Assembly (NCBI GenBank): GCA_964017235.1
Contig: OZ024935.1
Coordinates: forward strand, 37,250,125 to 37,314,124
Direction of reading: 5' to 3'
Origin: Sabellastarte sp. h YS-2021
Taxonomy: Eukaryota > Annelida > Polychaeta > Sabellida > Sabellidae
Length of the DNA: 64,000 bases
Shown here: positions 11,554 to 25,148 of the stretch, piece after piece
Position numbering within the stretch: position 1 is the stretch's first letter
How the letters are laid out: each line of letters begins with the position of its first letter
Notes under the pieces: model-generated
The model's database searches: none
What the model was told of the DNA's origin: nothing
What the model saw: only the letters and a program-made list of their open reading frames with translations
Made by a program: the position numbers and the translations under genes

Positions 11554-14269
11554 AAGGCTCCCCCCAGAAGGCGAATTACAGGCCTGCTGGGGCCCATATA
11601 CCACACCAGTAATCACTGCTATACTGGATGTAATTCTAAAACCTATGCAGTCAGATTTAGTAGGTTGCAGACTATTTTCTGGCCAAATTTCAGGATTATA
11701 GACCAACATTTACTACTCATTTGGGCTGATTTACATGTATTTTACACCATTTTAACAGCAATATTCGGATTAAATAATTTCTGTTCAGACATGTAATGCT
11801 CCAATTTTGCCTAAAATGTCCTCATTTCTGATCAAAACATGTCTGAAATTAAATAAGTGCTGCAGATTGACCACAATATGATATACCTGAAATTACCCCT
11901 CATGAGGGGGGGCAGACCAGGCCCACACCCCGAAACTGAAATTCCAAATATGGCCCTCGAGTTTGTCAGACAAATGCAATTTAATTCTATGATGAAAACT
12001 GAGTTTCCTGTGAAAATTTGAGCCAGATCCAACCCATTTAAGGGGTGTTTTGAGCTGAATTTAAAGTTTGTGGTACCCTCGCTACATGCACTCCCAGTAC
12101 ATGTATTTTGAGCTGGGTATGTATTTCTTAATGAATACACTACTTATTTCTCTTTTAGTGGTGCCCACTCTCGCCAAAAATATGGTTTACAGCCTTACTT
12201 CTGCCTTATTGGTCAAAATATGAGCAAACCTTAAGGCTCCCCCCAGAAGGCGAATTACAGGCCTGCTGGGGCCCATATACCACACCAGTAATCACTGCTA
12301 TACTGGATGTAATTCTAAAACCTATGCAGTCAGATTTAGTAGGTTGCAGACTATTTTCTGGCCAAATTTCAGGATTATAGACCAACATTTACTACTCATT
12401 TGGGCTGATTTACATGTATTTTACACCATTTTAACAGCAATATTCGGATTAAATAATTTCTGTTCAGACATGTAATGCTCCAATTTTGCCTAAAATGTCC
12501 TCATTTCTGATCAAAACATGTCTGAAATTAAATAAGTGCTGCAGATTGACCACAATATGATATACCTGAAATTACCCCTCATGAGGGGGGGCAGACCAGG
12601 CCCACACCCCGAAACTGAAATTCCAAATATGGCCCTCGAGTTTGTCAGACAAATGCAATTTAATTCTATGATGAAAACTGAGTTTCCTGTGAAAATTTGA
12701 GCCAGATCCAACCCATTTAAGGGGTGTTTTGAGCTGAATTTAAAGTTTGTGGTACCCTCGCTACATGCACTCCCAGTACATGTATTTTGAGCTGGGTATG
12801 TATTTCTTAATGAATACACTACTTATTTCTCTTTTAGTGGTGCCCACTCTCGCCAAAAATATGGTTTACAGCCTTACTTCTGCCTTATTGGTCAAAATAT
12901 GAGCAAACCTTAAGGCTCCCCCCAGAAGGCGAATTACAGGCCTGCTGGAGCCCATATACCACACCAGTAATCACTGCTATACTGGATGTAATTCTAAAAC
13001 CTATGCAGTCAGATTTAGTAGGTTGCAGACTATTTTCTGGCCAAATTTCAGGATTATAGACCAACATTTACTACTCATTTGGGCTGATTTACATGTATTT
13101 TACACCATTTTAACAGCAATATTCGGATTAAATAATTTCTGTTCAGACATGTAATGCTCCAATTTTGCCTAAAATGTCCTCATTTCTGATCAAAACATGT
13201 CTGAAATTAAATAAGTGCTGCAGATTGACCACAATATGATATACCTGAAATTACCCCTCATGAGGGGGGGCAGACCAGGCCCACACCCCGAAACTGAAAT
13301 TCCAAATATGGCCCTCGAGTTTGTCAGACAAATGCAATTTAATTCTATGATGAAAACTGAGTTTCCTGTGAAAATTTGAGCCAGATCCAACCCATTTAAG
13401 GGGTGTTTTGAGCTGAATTTAAAGTTTGTGGTACCCTCGCTACATGCACTCCCAGTACATGTATTTTGAGCTGGGTATGTATTTCTTAATGAATACACTA
13501 CTTATTTCTCTTTTAGTGGTGCCCACTCTCGCCAAAAATATGGTTTACAGCCTTACTTCTGCCTTATTGGTCAAAATATGAGCAAACCTTAAGGCTCCCC
13601 CCAGAAGGCGAATTACAGGCCTGCTGGAGCCCATATACCACACCAGTAATCACTGCTATACTGGATGTAATTCTAAAACCTATGCAGTCAGATTTAGTAG
13701 GTTGCAGACTATTTTCTGGCCAAATTTCAGGATTATAGACCAACATTTACTACTCATTTGGGCTGATTTACATGTATTTTACACCATTTTAACAGCAATA
13801 TTCGGATTAAATAATTTCTGTTCAGACATGTAATGCTCCAATTTTGCCTAAAATGTCCTCATTTCTGATCAAAACATGTCTGAAATTAAATAAGTGCTGC
13901 AGATTGACCACAATATGATATACCTGAAATTACCCCTCATGAGGGGGGGCAGACCAGGCCCACACCCCGAAACTGAAATTCCAAATATGGCCCTCGAGTT
14001 TGTCAGACAAATGCAATTTAATTCTATGATGAAAACTGAGTTTCCTGTGAAAATTTGAGCCAGATCCAACCCATTTAAGGGGTGTTTTGAGCTGAATTTA
14101 AAGTTTGTGGTACCCTCGCTACATGCACTCCCAGTACATGTATTTTGAGCTGGGTATGTATTTCTTAATGAATACACTACTTATTTCTCTTTTAGTGGTG
14201 CCCACTCTCGCCAAAAATATGGTTTACAGCCTTACTTCTGCCTTATTGGTCAAAATATGAGCAAACCTT

Positions 14270-16306
14270 AAGGCTCCCCCCAGAAGGCGAATTACAGGCC
14301 TGCTGGAGCCCATATACCACACCAGTAATCACTGCTATACTGGATGTAATTCTAAAACCTATGCAGTCAGATTTAGTAGGTTGCAGACTATTTTCTGGCC
14401 AAATTTCAGGATTATAGACCAACATTTACTACTCATTTGGGCTGATTTACATGTATTTTACACCATTTTAACAGCAATATTCGGATTAAATAATTTCTGT
14501 TCAGACATGTAATGCTCCAATTTTGCCTAAAATGTCCTCATTTCTGATCAAAACATGTCTGAAATTAAATAAGTGCTGCAGATTGACCACAATATGATAT
14601 ACCTGAAATTACCCCTCATGAGGGGGGGCACACCAGGCCCACACCCCGAAACTGAAATTCCAAATATGGCCCTCGAGTTTGTCAGACAAATGCAATTTAA
14701 TTCTATGATGAAAACTGAGTTTCCTGTGAAAATTTGAGCCAGATCCAACCCATTTAAGGGGTGTTTTGAGCTGAATTTAAAGTTTGTGGTACCCTCGCTA
14801 CATGCACTCCCAGTACATGTATTTTGAGCTGGGTATGTATTTCTTAATGAATACACTACTTATTTCTCTTTTAGTGGTGCCCACTCTCGCCAAAAATATG
14901 GTTTACAGCCTTACTTCTGCCTTATTGGTCAAAATATGAGGAAACCTTAAGGCTCCGCCCAGAAGGCGAATTACAGGCCTGCTGGGGCCCATATACCACA
15001 CCAGTAATCACTGCTATACTGGATGTAATTCTAAAACCTATGCAGTCAGATTTAGTAGGTTGCAGACTATTTTCTGGCCAAATTTCAGGATTATAGACCA
15101 ACATTTACTACTCATTTGGGCTGATTTACATGTATTTTACACCATTTTAACAGCAATATTCGGATTAAATAATTTCTGTTCAGACATGTAATGCTCCAAT
15201 TTTGCCTAAAATGTCCTCATTTCTGATCAAAACATGTCTGAAATTAAATAAGTGCTGCAGATTGACCACAATATGATATACCTGAAATTACCCCTCATGA
15301 GGGGGGGCACACCAGGCCCACACCCCGAAACTGAAATTCCAAATATGGCCCTCGAGTTTGTCAGACAAATGCAATTTAATTCTATGATGAAAACTGAGTT
15401 TCCTGTGAAAATTTGAGCCAGATCCAACCCATTTAAGGGGTGTTTTGAGCTGAATTTAAAGTTTGTGGTACCCTCGCTACATGCACTCCCAGTACATGTA
15501 TTTTGAGCTGGGTATGTATTTCTTAATGAATACACTACTTATTTCTCTTTTAGTGGTGCCCACTCTCGCCAAAAATATGGTTTACAGCCTTACTTCAGCC
15601 TTATTGGTCAAAATATGAGCAAACCTTAAGGCTCCCCCCAGAAGGCGAATTACAGGCCTGCTGGGGCCCATATACCACACCAGTAATCACTGCTATACTG
15701 GATGTAATTCTAAAACCTATGCAGTCAGATTTAGTAGGTTGTAGACTATTTTCTGGCCAAATTTCAGGATTATAGACCAACATTTACTACTCATTTGGGC
15801 TGATTTACATGTATTTTACACCATTTTAACAGCAATATTCGGATTAAATAATTTCTGTTCAGACATGTAATGCTCCAATTTTGCCTAAAATGTCCTCATT
15901 TCTGATCAAAACATGTCTGAAATTAAATAAGTGCTGCAGATTGACCACAATATGATATACCTGAAATTACCCCTCATGAGGGGGGGCAGACCAGGCCCAC
16001 ACCCCGAAACTGAAATTCCAAATATGGCCCTCGAGTTTGTCAGACAAATGCAATTTAATTCTATGATGAAAACTGAGTTTCCTGTGAAAATTTGAGCCAG
16101 ATCCAACCCATTTAAGGGGTGTTTTGAGCTGAATTTAAAGTTTGTGGTACCCTCGCTACATGCACTCCCAGTACATGTATTTTGAGCTGGGTATGTATTT
16201 CTTAATGAATACACTACTTATTTCTCTTTTAGTGGTGCCCACTCTCGCCAAAAATATGGTTTACAGCCTTACTTCTGCCTTATTGGTCAAAATATGAGCA
16301 AACCTT
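14270..16306. repeat. Three-unit block, second copy (7-unit offset)
   Basis: This is the downstream partner of the block at 9,517. It is preceded by two more ctggagccc units (12912 and 13591), suggesting that this variant also spread as a short run. Confidence 0.8.
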
Positions 16307-18016
16307 AAGGCTCCCCCCAGAAGGCGAATTACAGGCCTGCTGGGGCCCATATACCACACCAGTAATCACTGCTATACTGGATGTAATTCTAAAACCTATG
16401 CAGTCAGATTTAGTAGGTTGCAGACTATTTTCTGGCCAAATTTCAGGATTATAGACCAACATTTACTACTCATTTGGGCTGATTTACATGTATTTTACAC
16501 CATTTTAACAGCAATATTCGGATTAAATAATTTCTGTTCAGACATGTAATGCTCTAATTTTGCCTAAAATGTCCTCATTTCTGATCAAAACATGTCTGAA
16601 ATTAAATAAGTGCTGCAGATTGACCACAATATGATATACCTGAAATTACCCCTCATGAGGGGGGGCAGACCAGGCCCACACCCCGAAACTGAAATTCCAA
16701 ATATGGCCCTCGAGTTTGTCAGACAAATGCAATTTAATTCTATGATGAAAACTGAGTTTCCTGTGAAAATTTGAGCCAGATCCAACCCATTTAAGGGGTG
16801 TTTTGAGCTGAATTTAAAGTTTGTGGTACCCTCGCTACATGCACTCCCAGTACATGTATTTTGAGCTGGGTATGTATTTCTTAATGAATACACTACTTAT
16901 TTCTCTTTTAGTGGTGCCCACTCTCGCCAAAAATATGGTTTACAGCCTTACTTCTGCCTTATTGGTCAAAATATGAGCAAACCTTAAGGCTCCCCCCAGA
17001 AGGCGAATTACAGGCCTGCTGGGGCCCATATACCACACCAGTAATCACTGCTATACTGGATGTAATTCTAAAACCTATGCAGTCAGATTTAGTAGGTTGC
17101 AGACTATTTTCTGGCCAAATTTCAGGATTATAGACCAACATTTACTACTCATTTGGGCTGATTTACATGTATTTTACACCATTTTAACAGCAATATTCGG
17201 ATTAAATAATTTCTGTTCAGACATGTAATGCTCCAATTTTGCCTAAAATGTCCTCATTTCTGATCAAAACATGTCTGAAATTAAATAAGTGCTGCAGATT
17301 GACCACAATATGATATACCTGAAATTACCCCTCATGAGGGGGGGCAGACCAGGCCCACACCCCGAAACTGAAATTCCAAATATGGCCCTCGAGTTTGTCA
17401 GACAAATGCAATTTAATTCTATGATGAAAACTGAGTTTCCTGTGAAAATTTGAGCCAGATCCAACCCATTTAAGGGGTGTTTTGAGCTGAATTTAAAGTT
17501 TGTGGTACCCTCGCTACATGCACTCCCAGTACATGTATTTTGAGCTGGGTATGTATTTCTTAATGAATACACTACTTATTTCTCTTTTAGTGGTGCCCAC
17601 TCTCGCCAAAAATATGGTTTACAGCCTTACTTCTGCCTTATTGGTCAAAATATGAGCAAACCTTAAGGCTCCCCCCAGAAGGCGAATTACAGGCCTGCTG
17701 GGGCCCATATACCACACCAGTAATCACTGCTATACTGGATGTAATTCTAAAACCTATGCAGTCAGATTTAGTAGGTTGCAGACTATTTTCTGGCCAAATT
17801 TCAGGATTATAGACCAACATTTACTACTCATTTGGGCTGATTTACATGTATTTTACACCATTTTAACAGCAATATTCGGATTAAATAATTTCTGTTCAGA
17901 CATGTAATGCTCCAATTTTGCCTAAAATGTCCTCATTTCTGATCAAAACATGTCTGAAATTAAATAAGTGCTGCAGATTGACCACAATATGATATACCTG
18001 AAATTACCCCTCATGA

Positions 18017-18022
18017 GGGGGG
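18017..18022 (+). repeat. Shortest G-tract, 6 G
   Basis: Unit 17665 has only 6 G and is 678 bp. It is the only contraction below 7 that I found, and it lies directly before the unit with the longest tract. Confidence 0.9.
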
Positions 18023-18694
18023 CAGACCAGGCCCACACCCCGAAACTGAAATTCCAAATATGGCCCTCGAGTTTGTCAGACAAATGCAATTTAATTCTAT
18101 GATGAAAACTGAGTTTCCTGTGAAAATTTGAGCCAGATCCAACCCATTTAAGGGGTGTTTTGAGCTGAATTTAAAGTTTGTGGTACCCTCGCTACATGCA
18201 CTCCCAGTACATGTATTTTGAGCTGGGTATGTATTTCTTAATGAATACACTACTTATTTCTCTTTTAGTGGTGCCCACTCTCGCCAAAAATATGGTTTAC
18301 AGCCTTACTTCTGCCTTATTGGTCAAAATATGAGCAAACCTTAAGGCTCCCCCCAGAAGGCGAATTACAGGCCTGCTGGAGCCCATATACCACACCAGTA
18401 ATCACTGCTATACTGGATGTAATTCTAAAACCTATGCAGTCAGATTTAGTAGGTTGCAGACTATTTTCTGGCCAAATTTCAGGATTATAGACCAACATTT
18501 ACTACTCATTTGGGCTGATTTACATGTATTTTACACCATTTTAACAGCAATATTCGGATTAAATAATTTCTGTTCAGACATGTAATGCTCCAATTTTGCC
18601 TAAAATGTCCTCATTTCTGATCAAAACATGTCTGAAATTAAATAAGTGCTGCAGATTGACCACAATATGATATACCTGAAATTACCCCTCATGA

Positions 18695-18710
18695 GGGGGG
18701 GGGGGGGGGG
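18695..18710 (+). repeat. Longest G-tract, 16 G
   Basis: Unit 18343 carries 16 consecutive G and is 688 bp, the longest unit in the window. It neighbours the 6 G unit. Confidence 0.9.
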
Positions 18711-21700
18711 CAGACCAGGCCCACACCCCGAAACTGAAATTCCAAATATGGCCCTCGAGTTTGTCAGACAAATGCAATTTAATTCTATGATGAAAACTGA
18801 GTTTCCTGTGAAAATTTGAGCCAGATCCAACCCATTTAAGGGGTGTTTTGAGCTGAATTTAAAGTTTGTGGTACCCTCGCTACATGCACTCCCAGTACAT
18901 GTATTTTGAGCTGGGTATGTATTTCTTAATGAATACACTACTTATTTCTCTTTTAGTGGTGCCCACTCTCGCCAAAAATATGGTTTACAGCCTTACTTCT
19001 GCCTTATTGGTCAAAATATGAGCAAACCTTAAGGCTCCCCCCAGAAGGCGAATTACAGGCCTGCTGGGGCCCATATACCACACCAGTAATCACTGCTATA
19101 CTGGATGTAATTCTAAAACCTATGCAGTCAGATTTAGTAGGTTGCAGACTATTTTCTGGCCAAATTTCAGGATTATAGACCAACATTTACTACTCATTTG
19201 GGCTGATTTACATGTATTTTACACCATTTTAACAGCAATATTCGGATTAAATAATTTCTGTTCAGACATGTAATGCTCTAATTTTGCCTAAAATGTCCTC
19301 ATTTCTGATCAAAACATGTCTGAAATTAAATAAGTGCTGCAGATTGACCACAATATGATATACCTGAAATTACCCCTCATGAGGGGGGGCAGACCAGGCC
19401 CACACCCCGAAACTGAAATTCCAAATATGGCCCTCGAGTTTGTCAGACAAATGCAATTTAATTCTATGATGAAAACTGAGTTTCCTGTGAAAATTTGAGC
19501 CAGATCCAACCCATTTAAGGGGTGTTTTGAGCTGAATTTAAAGTTTGTGGTACCCTCGCTACATGCACTCCCAGTACATGTATTTTGAGCTGGGTATGTA
19601 TTTCTTAATGAATACACTACTTATTTCTCTTTTAGTGGTGCCCACTCTCGCCAAAAATATGGTTTACAGCCTTACTTCTGCCTTATTGGTCAAAATATGA
19701 GCAAACCTTAAGGCTCCCCCCAGAAGGCGAATTACAGGCCTGCTGGGGCCCATATACCACACCAGTAATCACTGCTATACTGGATGTAATTCTAAAACCT
19801 ATGCAGTCAGATTTAGTAGGTTGCAGACTATTTTCTGGCCAAATTTCAGGATTATAGACCAACATTTACTACTCATTTGGGCTGATTTACATGTATTTTA
19901 CACCATTTTAACAGCAATATTCGGATTAAATAATTTCTGTTCAGACATGTAATGCTCCAATTTTGCCTAAAATGTCCTCATTTCTGATCAAAACATGTCT
20001 GAAATTAAATAAGTGCTGCAGATTGACCACAATATGATATACCTGAAATTACCCCTCATGAGGGGGGGCAGACCAGGCCCACACCCCGAAACTGAAATTC
20101 CAAATATGGCCCTCGAGTTTGTCAGACAAATGCAATTTAATTCTATGATGAAAACTGAGTTTCCTGTGAAAATTTGAGCCAGATCCAACCCATTTAAGGG
20201 GTGTTTTGAGCTGAATTTAAAGTTTGTGGTACCCTCGCTACATGCACTCCCAGTACATGTATTTTGAGCTGGGTATGTATTTCTTAATGAATACACTACT
20301 TATTTCTCTTTTAGTGGTGCCCACTCTCGCCAAAAATATGGTTTACAGCCTTACTTCTGCCTTATTGGTCAAAATATGAGCAAACCTTAAGGCTCCCCCC
20401 AGAAGGCGAATTACAGGCCTGCTGGGGCCCATATACCACACCAGTAATCACTGCTATACTGGATGTAATTCTAAAACCTATGCAGTCAGATTTAGTAGGT
20501 TGCAGACTATTTTCTGGCCAAATTTCAGGATTATAGACCAACATTTACTACTCATTTGGGCTGATTTACATGTATTTTACACCATTTTAACAGCAATATT
20601 CGGATTAAATAATTTCTGTTCAGACATGTAATGCTCCAATTTTGCCTAAAATGTCCTCATTTCTGATCAAAACATGTCTGAAATTAAATAAGTGCTGCAG
20701 ATTGACCACAATATGATATACCTGAAATTACCCCTCATGAGGGGGGGCAGACCAGGCCCACACCCCGAAACTGAAATTCCAAATATGGCCCTCGAGTTTG
20801 TCAGACAAATGCAATTTAATTCTATGATGAAAACTGAGTTTCCTGTGAAAATTTGAGCCAGATCCAACCCATTTAAGGGGTGTTTTGAGCTGAATTTAAA
20901 GTTTGTGGTACCCTCGCTACATGCACTCCCAGTACATGTATTTTGAGCTGGGTATGTATTTCTTAATGAATACACTACTTATTTCTCTTTTAGTGGTGCC
21001 CACTCTCGCCAAAAATATGGTTTACAGCCTTACTTCTGCCTTATTGGTCAAAATATGAGCAAACCTTAAGGCTCCCCCCAGAAGGCGAATTACAGGCCTG
21101 CTGGGGCCCATATACCACACCAGTAATCACTGCTATACTGGATGTAATTCTAAAACCTATGCAGTCAGATTTAGTAGGTTGCAGACTATTTTCTGGCCAA
21201 ATTTCAGGATTATAGACCAACATTTACTACTCATTTGGGCTTATTTACATGTATTTTACACCATTTTAACAGCAATATTCGGATTAAATAATTTCTGTTC
21301 AGACATGTAATGCTCCAATTTTGCCTAAAATGTCCTCATTTCTGATCAAAACATGTCTGAAATTAAATAAGTGCTGCAGATTGACCACAATATGATATAC
21401 CTGAAATTACCCCTCATGAGGGGGGGCAGACCAGGCCCACACCCCGAAACTGAAATTCCAAATATGGCCCTCGAGTTTGTCAGACAAATGCAATTTAATT
21501 CTATGATGAAAACTGAGTTTCCTGTGAAAATTTGAGCCAGATCCAACCCATTTAAGGGGTGTTTTGAGCTGAATTTAAAGTTTGTGGTACCCTCGCTACA
21601 TGCACTCCCAGTACATGTATTTTGAGCTGGGTATGTATTTCTTAATGAATACACTACTTATTTCTCTTTTAGTGGTGCCCACTCTCGCCAAAAATATGGT

Positions 21701-22777
21701 TTACAGCCTTACTTCTGCCTTATTGGTCAAAATATGAGCAAACCTTAAGGCTCCCCCCAGAAGGCGAATTACAGGCCTGCTGGGGCCCATATACCACACC
21801 AGTAATCACTGCTATACTGGATGTAATTCTAAAACCTATGCAGTCAGATTTAGTAGGTTGCAGACTATTTTCTGGCCAAATTTCAGGATTATAGACCAAC
21901 ATTTACTACTCATTTGGGCTGATTTACATGTATTTTACACCATTTTAACAGCAATATTCGGATTAAATAATTTCTGTTCAGACATGTAATGCTCCAATTT
22001 TGCCTAAAATGTCCTCATTTCTGATCAAAACATGTCTGAAATTAAATAAGTGCTGCAGATTGACCACAATATGATATACCTGAAATTACCCCTCATGAGG
22101 GGGGGCAGACCAGGCCCACACCCCGAAACTGAAATTCCAAATATGGCCCTCGAGTTTGTCAGACAAATGCAATTTAATTCTATGATGAAAACTGAGTTTC
22201 CTGTGAAAATTTGAGCCAGATCCAACCCATTTAAGGGGTGTTTTGAGCTGAATTTAAAGTTTGTGGTACCCTCGCTACATGCACTCCCAGTACATGTATT
22301 TTGAGCTGGGTATGTATTTCTTAATGAATACACTACTTATTTCTCTTTTAGTGGTGCCCACTCTCGCCAAAAATATGGTTTACAGCCTTACTTCTGCCTT
22401 ATTGGTCAAAATATGAGCAAACCTTAAGGCTCCCCCCAGAAGGCGAATTACAGGCCTGCTGGAGCCCATATACCACACCAGTAATCACTGCTATACTGGA
22501 TGTAATTCTAAAACCTATGCAGTCAGATTTAGTAGGTTGCAGACTATTTTCTGGCCAAATTTCAGGATTATAGACCAACATTTACTACTCATTTGGGCTG
22601 ATTTACATGTATTTTACACCATTTTAACAGCAATATTCGGATTAAATAATTTCTGTTCAGACATGTAATGCTCCAATTTTGCCTAAAATGTCCTCATTTC
22701 TGATCAAAACATGTCTGAAATTAAATAAGTGCTGCAGATTGACCACAATATGATATACCTGAAATTACCCCTCATGA

Positions 22778-22792
22778 GGGGGGGGGGGGGGG
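22778..22792 (+). repeat. Expanded G-tract, 15 G (second occurrence)
   Basis: Unit 22426 has 15 G, and the following unit (23113) opens with aaggca, as at 3,748. The two pairs are 19,030 bases apart. Confidence 0.9.
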
Positions 22793-25148
22793 CAGACCAG
22801 GCCCACACCCCGAAACTGAAATTCCAAATATGGCCCTCGAGTTTGTCAGACAAATGCAATTTAATTCTATGATGAAAACTGAGTTTCCTGTGAAAATTTG
22901 AGCCAGATCCAACCCATTTAAGGGGTGTTTTGAGCTGAATTTAAAGTTTGTGGTACCCTCGCTACATGCACTCCCAGTACATGTATTTTGAGCTGGGTAT
23001 GTATTTCTTAATGAATACACTACTTATTTCTCTTTTAGTGGTGCCCACTCTCGCCAAAAATATGGTTTACAGCCTTACTTCTGCCTTATTGGTCAAAATA
23101 TGAGCAAACCTTAAGGCACCCCCCAGAAGGCGAATTACAGGCCTGCTGGGGCCCATATACCACACCAGTAATCACTGCTATACTGGATGTAATTCTTAAA
23201 CCTATGCAGTCAGATTTAGTAGGTTGCAGACTATTTTCTGGCCAAATTTCAGGATTATAGACCAACATTTACTACTCATTTGGGATGATTTACATGTATT
23301 TTACACCATTTTAACAGCAATATTCGGATTAAATAATTTCTGTTCAGACATGTAATGCTCCAATTTTGCCTAAAATGTCCTCATTTCTGATCAAAACATG
23401 TCTGAAATTAAATAAGTGCTGCAGATTGACCACAATATGATATACCTGAAATTACCCCTCATGAGGGGGGGCAGACCAGGCCCACACCCCGAAACTGAAA
23501 TTCCAAATATGGCCCTCGAGTTTGTCAGACAAATGCAATTTAATTCTATGATGAAAACTGAGTTTCCTGTGAAAATTTGAGCCAGATCCAACCCATTTAA
23601 GGGGTGTTTTGAGCTGAATTTAAAGTTTGTGGTACCCTCGCTACATGCACTCCCAGTACATGTATTTTGAGCTGGGTATGTATTTCTTAATGAATACACT
23701 ACTTATTTCTCTTTTAGTGGTGCCCACTCTCGCCAAAAATATGGTTTACAGCCTTACTTCAGCCATATTGGTCAAAATATGAGCAAAACTTAAGGCTCCC
23801 CCCAGAAGGCGAATTACAGGCCTGCTGGGGCCCATATACCACACCAGTAATCACTGCTATACTGGATGTAATTCTAAAACCTATGCAGTCAGATTTAGTA
23901 GGTTGCAGACTATTTTCTGGCCAAATTTCAGGATTATAGACCAACATTTACTACTCATTTGGGCTGATTTACATGTATTTTACACCATTTTAACAGCAAT
24001 ATTCGGATTAAATAATTTCTGTTCAGACATGTAATGCTCCAATTTTGCCTAAAATGTCCTCATTTCTGATCAAAACATGTCTGAAATTAAATAAGTGCTG
24101 CAGATTGACCACAATATGATATACCTGAAATTACCCCTCATGAGGGGGGGCAGACCAGGCCCACACCCCGAAACTGAAATTCCAAATATGGCCCTCGAGT
24201 TTGTCAGACAAATGCAATTTAATTCTATGATGAAAACTGAGTTTCCGGTGAAAATTTGAGCCAGATCCAACCCATTTAAGGGGTGTTTTGAGCTGAATTT
24301 AAAGTTTGTGGTACCCTCGCTACATGCACTCCCAGTACATGTATTTTGAGCTGGGTATGTATTTCTTAATGAATACACTACTTATTTCTCTTTTAGTGGT
24401 GCCCACTCTCGCCAAAAATATGGTTTACAGCCTTACTTCAGCCTTATTGGTCAAAATATGAGCAAACCTTAAGGCTCCCCCCAGAAGGCGAATTACAGGC
24501 CTGCTGGGGCCCATATACCACACCAGTAATCACTGCTATACTGGATGTAATTCTAAAACCTATGCAGTCAGATTTAGTAGGTTGCAGACTATTTTCTGGC
24601 CAAATTTCAGGATTATAGACCAACATTTACTACTCATTTGGGCTGATTTACATGTATTTTACACAATTTTAACAGCAATATTCGGATTAAATAATTTCTG
24701 TTCAGACATGTAATGCTCCAATTTTGCCTAAAATGTCCTCATTTCTGATCAAAACATGTCTGAAATTAAATAAGTGCTGCAGATTGACCACAATATGATA
24801 TACCTGAAATTACCCCTCATGAGGGGGGGCAGACCAGGCCCACACCCCGAAACTGAAATTCCAAATATGGCCCTCGAGTTTGTCAGACAAATGCAATTTA
24901 ATTCTATGATGAAAACTGAGTTTCCTGTGAAAATTTGAGCCAGATCCAACCCATTTAAGGGGTGTTTTGAGCTGAATTTAAAGTTTGTGGTACCCTCGCT
25001 ACATGCACTCCCAGTACATGTATTTTGAGCTGGGTATGTATTTCTTAATGAATACACTACTTATTTCTCTTTTAGTGGTGCCCACTCTCGCCAAAATATG
25101 GTTTACAGCCTTACTTCTGCCTTATTGGTCAAGATATGAGCAAACCTT

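Larger units (their letters stand above)
1..25148. repeat. Zone 1: homogeneous type-A satellite
   Basis: Thirty-seven type-A units start at 1, 680, 1359, 2038, 2717, 3396, 4083, 4762, 5442, 6121, 6801, 7480, 8159, 8838, 9517, 10196, 10875, 11554, 12233, 12912, 13591, 14270, 14949, 15628, 16307, 16986, 17665, 18343, 19031, 19710, 20389, 21068, 21747, 22426, 23113, 23792 and 24471. The period is 679 except where the G-tract differs from 7 G. Copies differ by only a few single-base variants each, for example tctaat/tccaat, cagacc/cacacc, ctggggccc/ctggagccc, cttctgcc/cttcagcc and ctccccc/ctccgcc. These variants occur in runs or at spaced intervals that reveal local duplications. No type-B middle block occurs here, although isolated B-like bases do. 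Confidence 0.95.
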
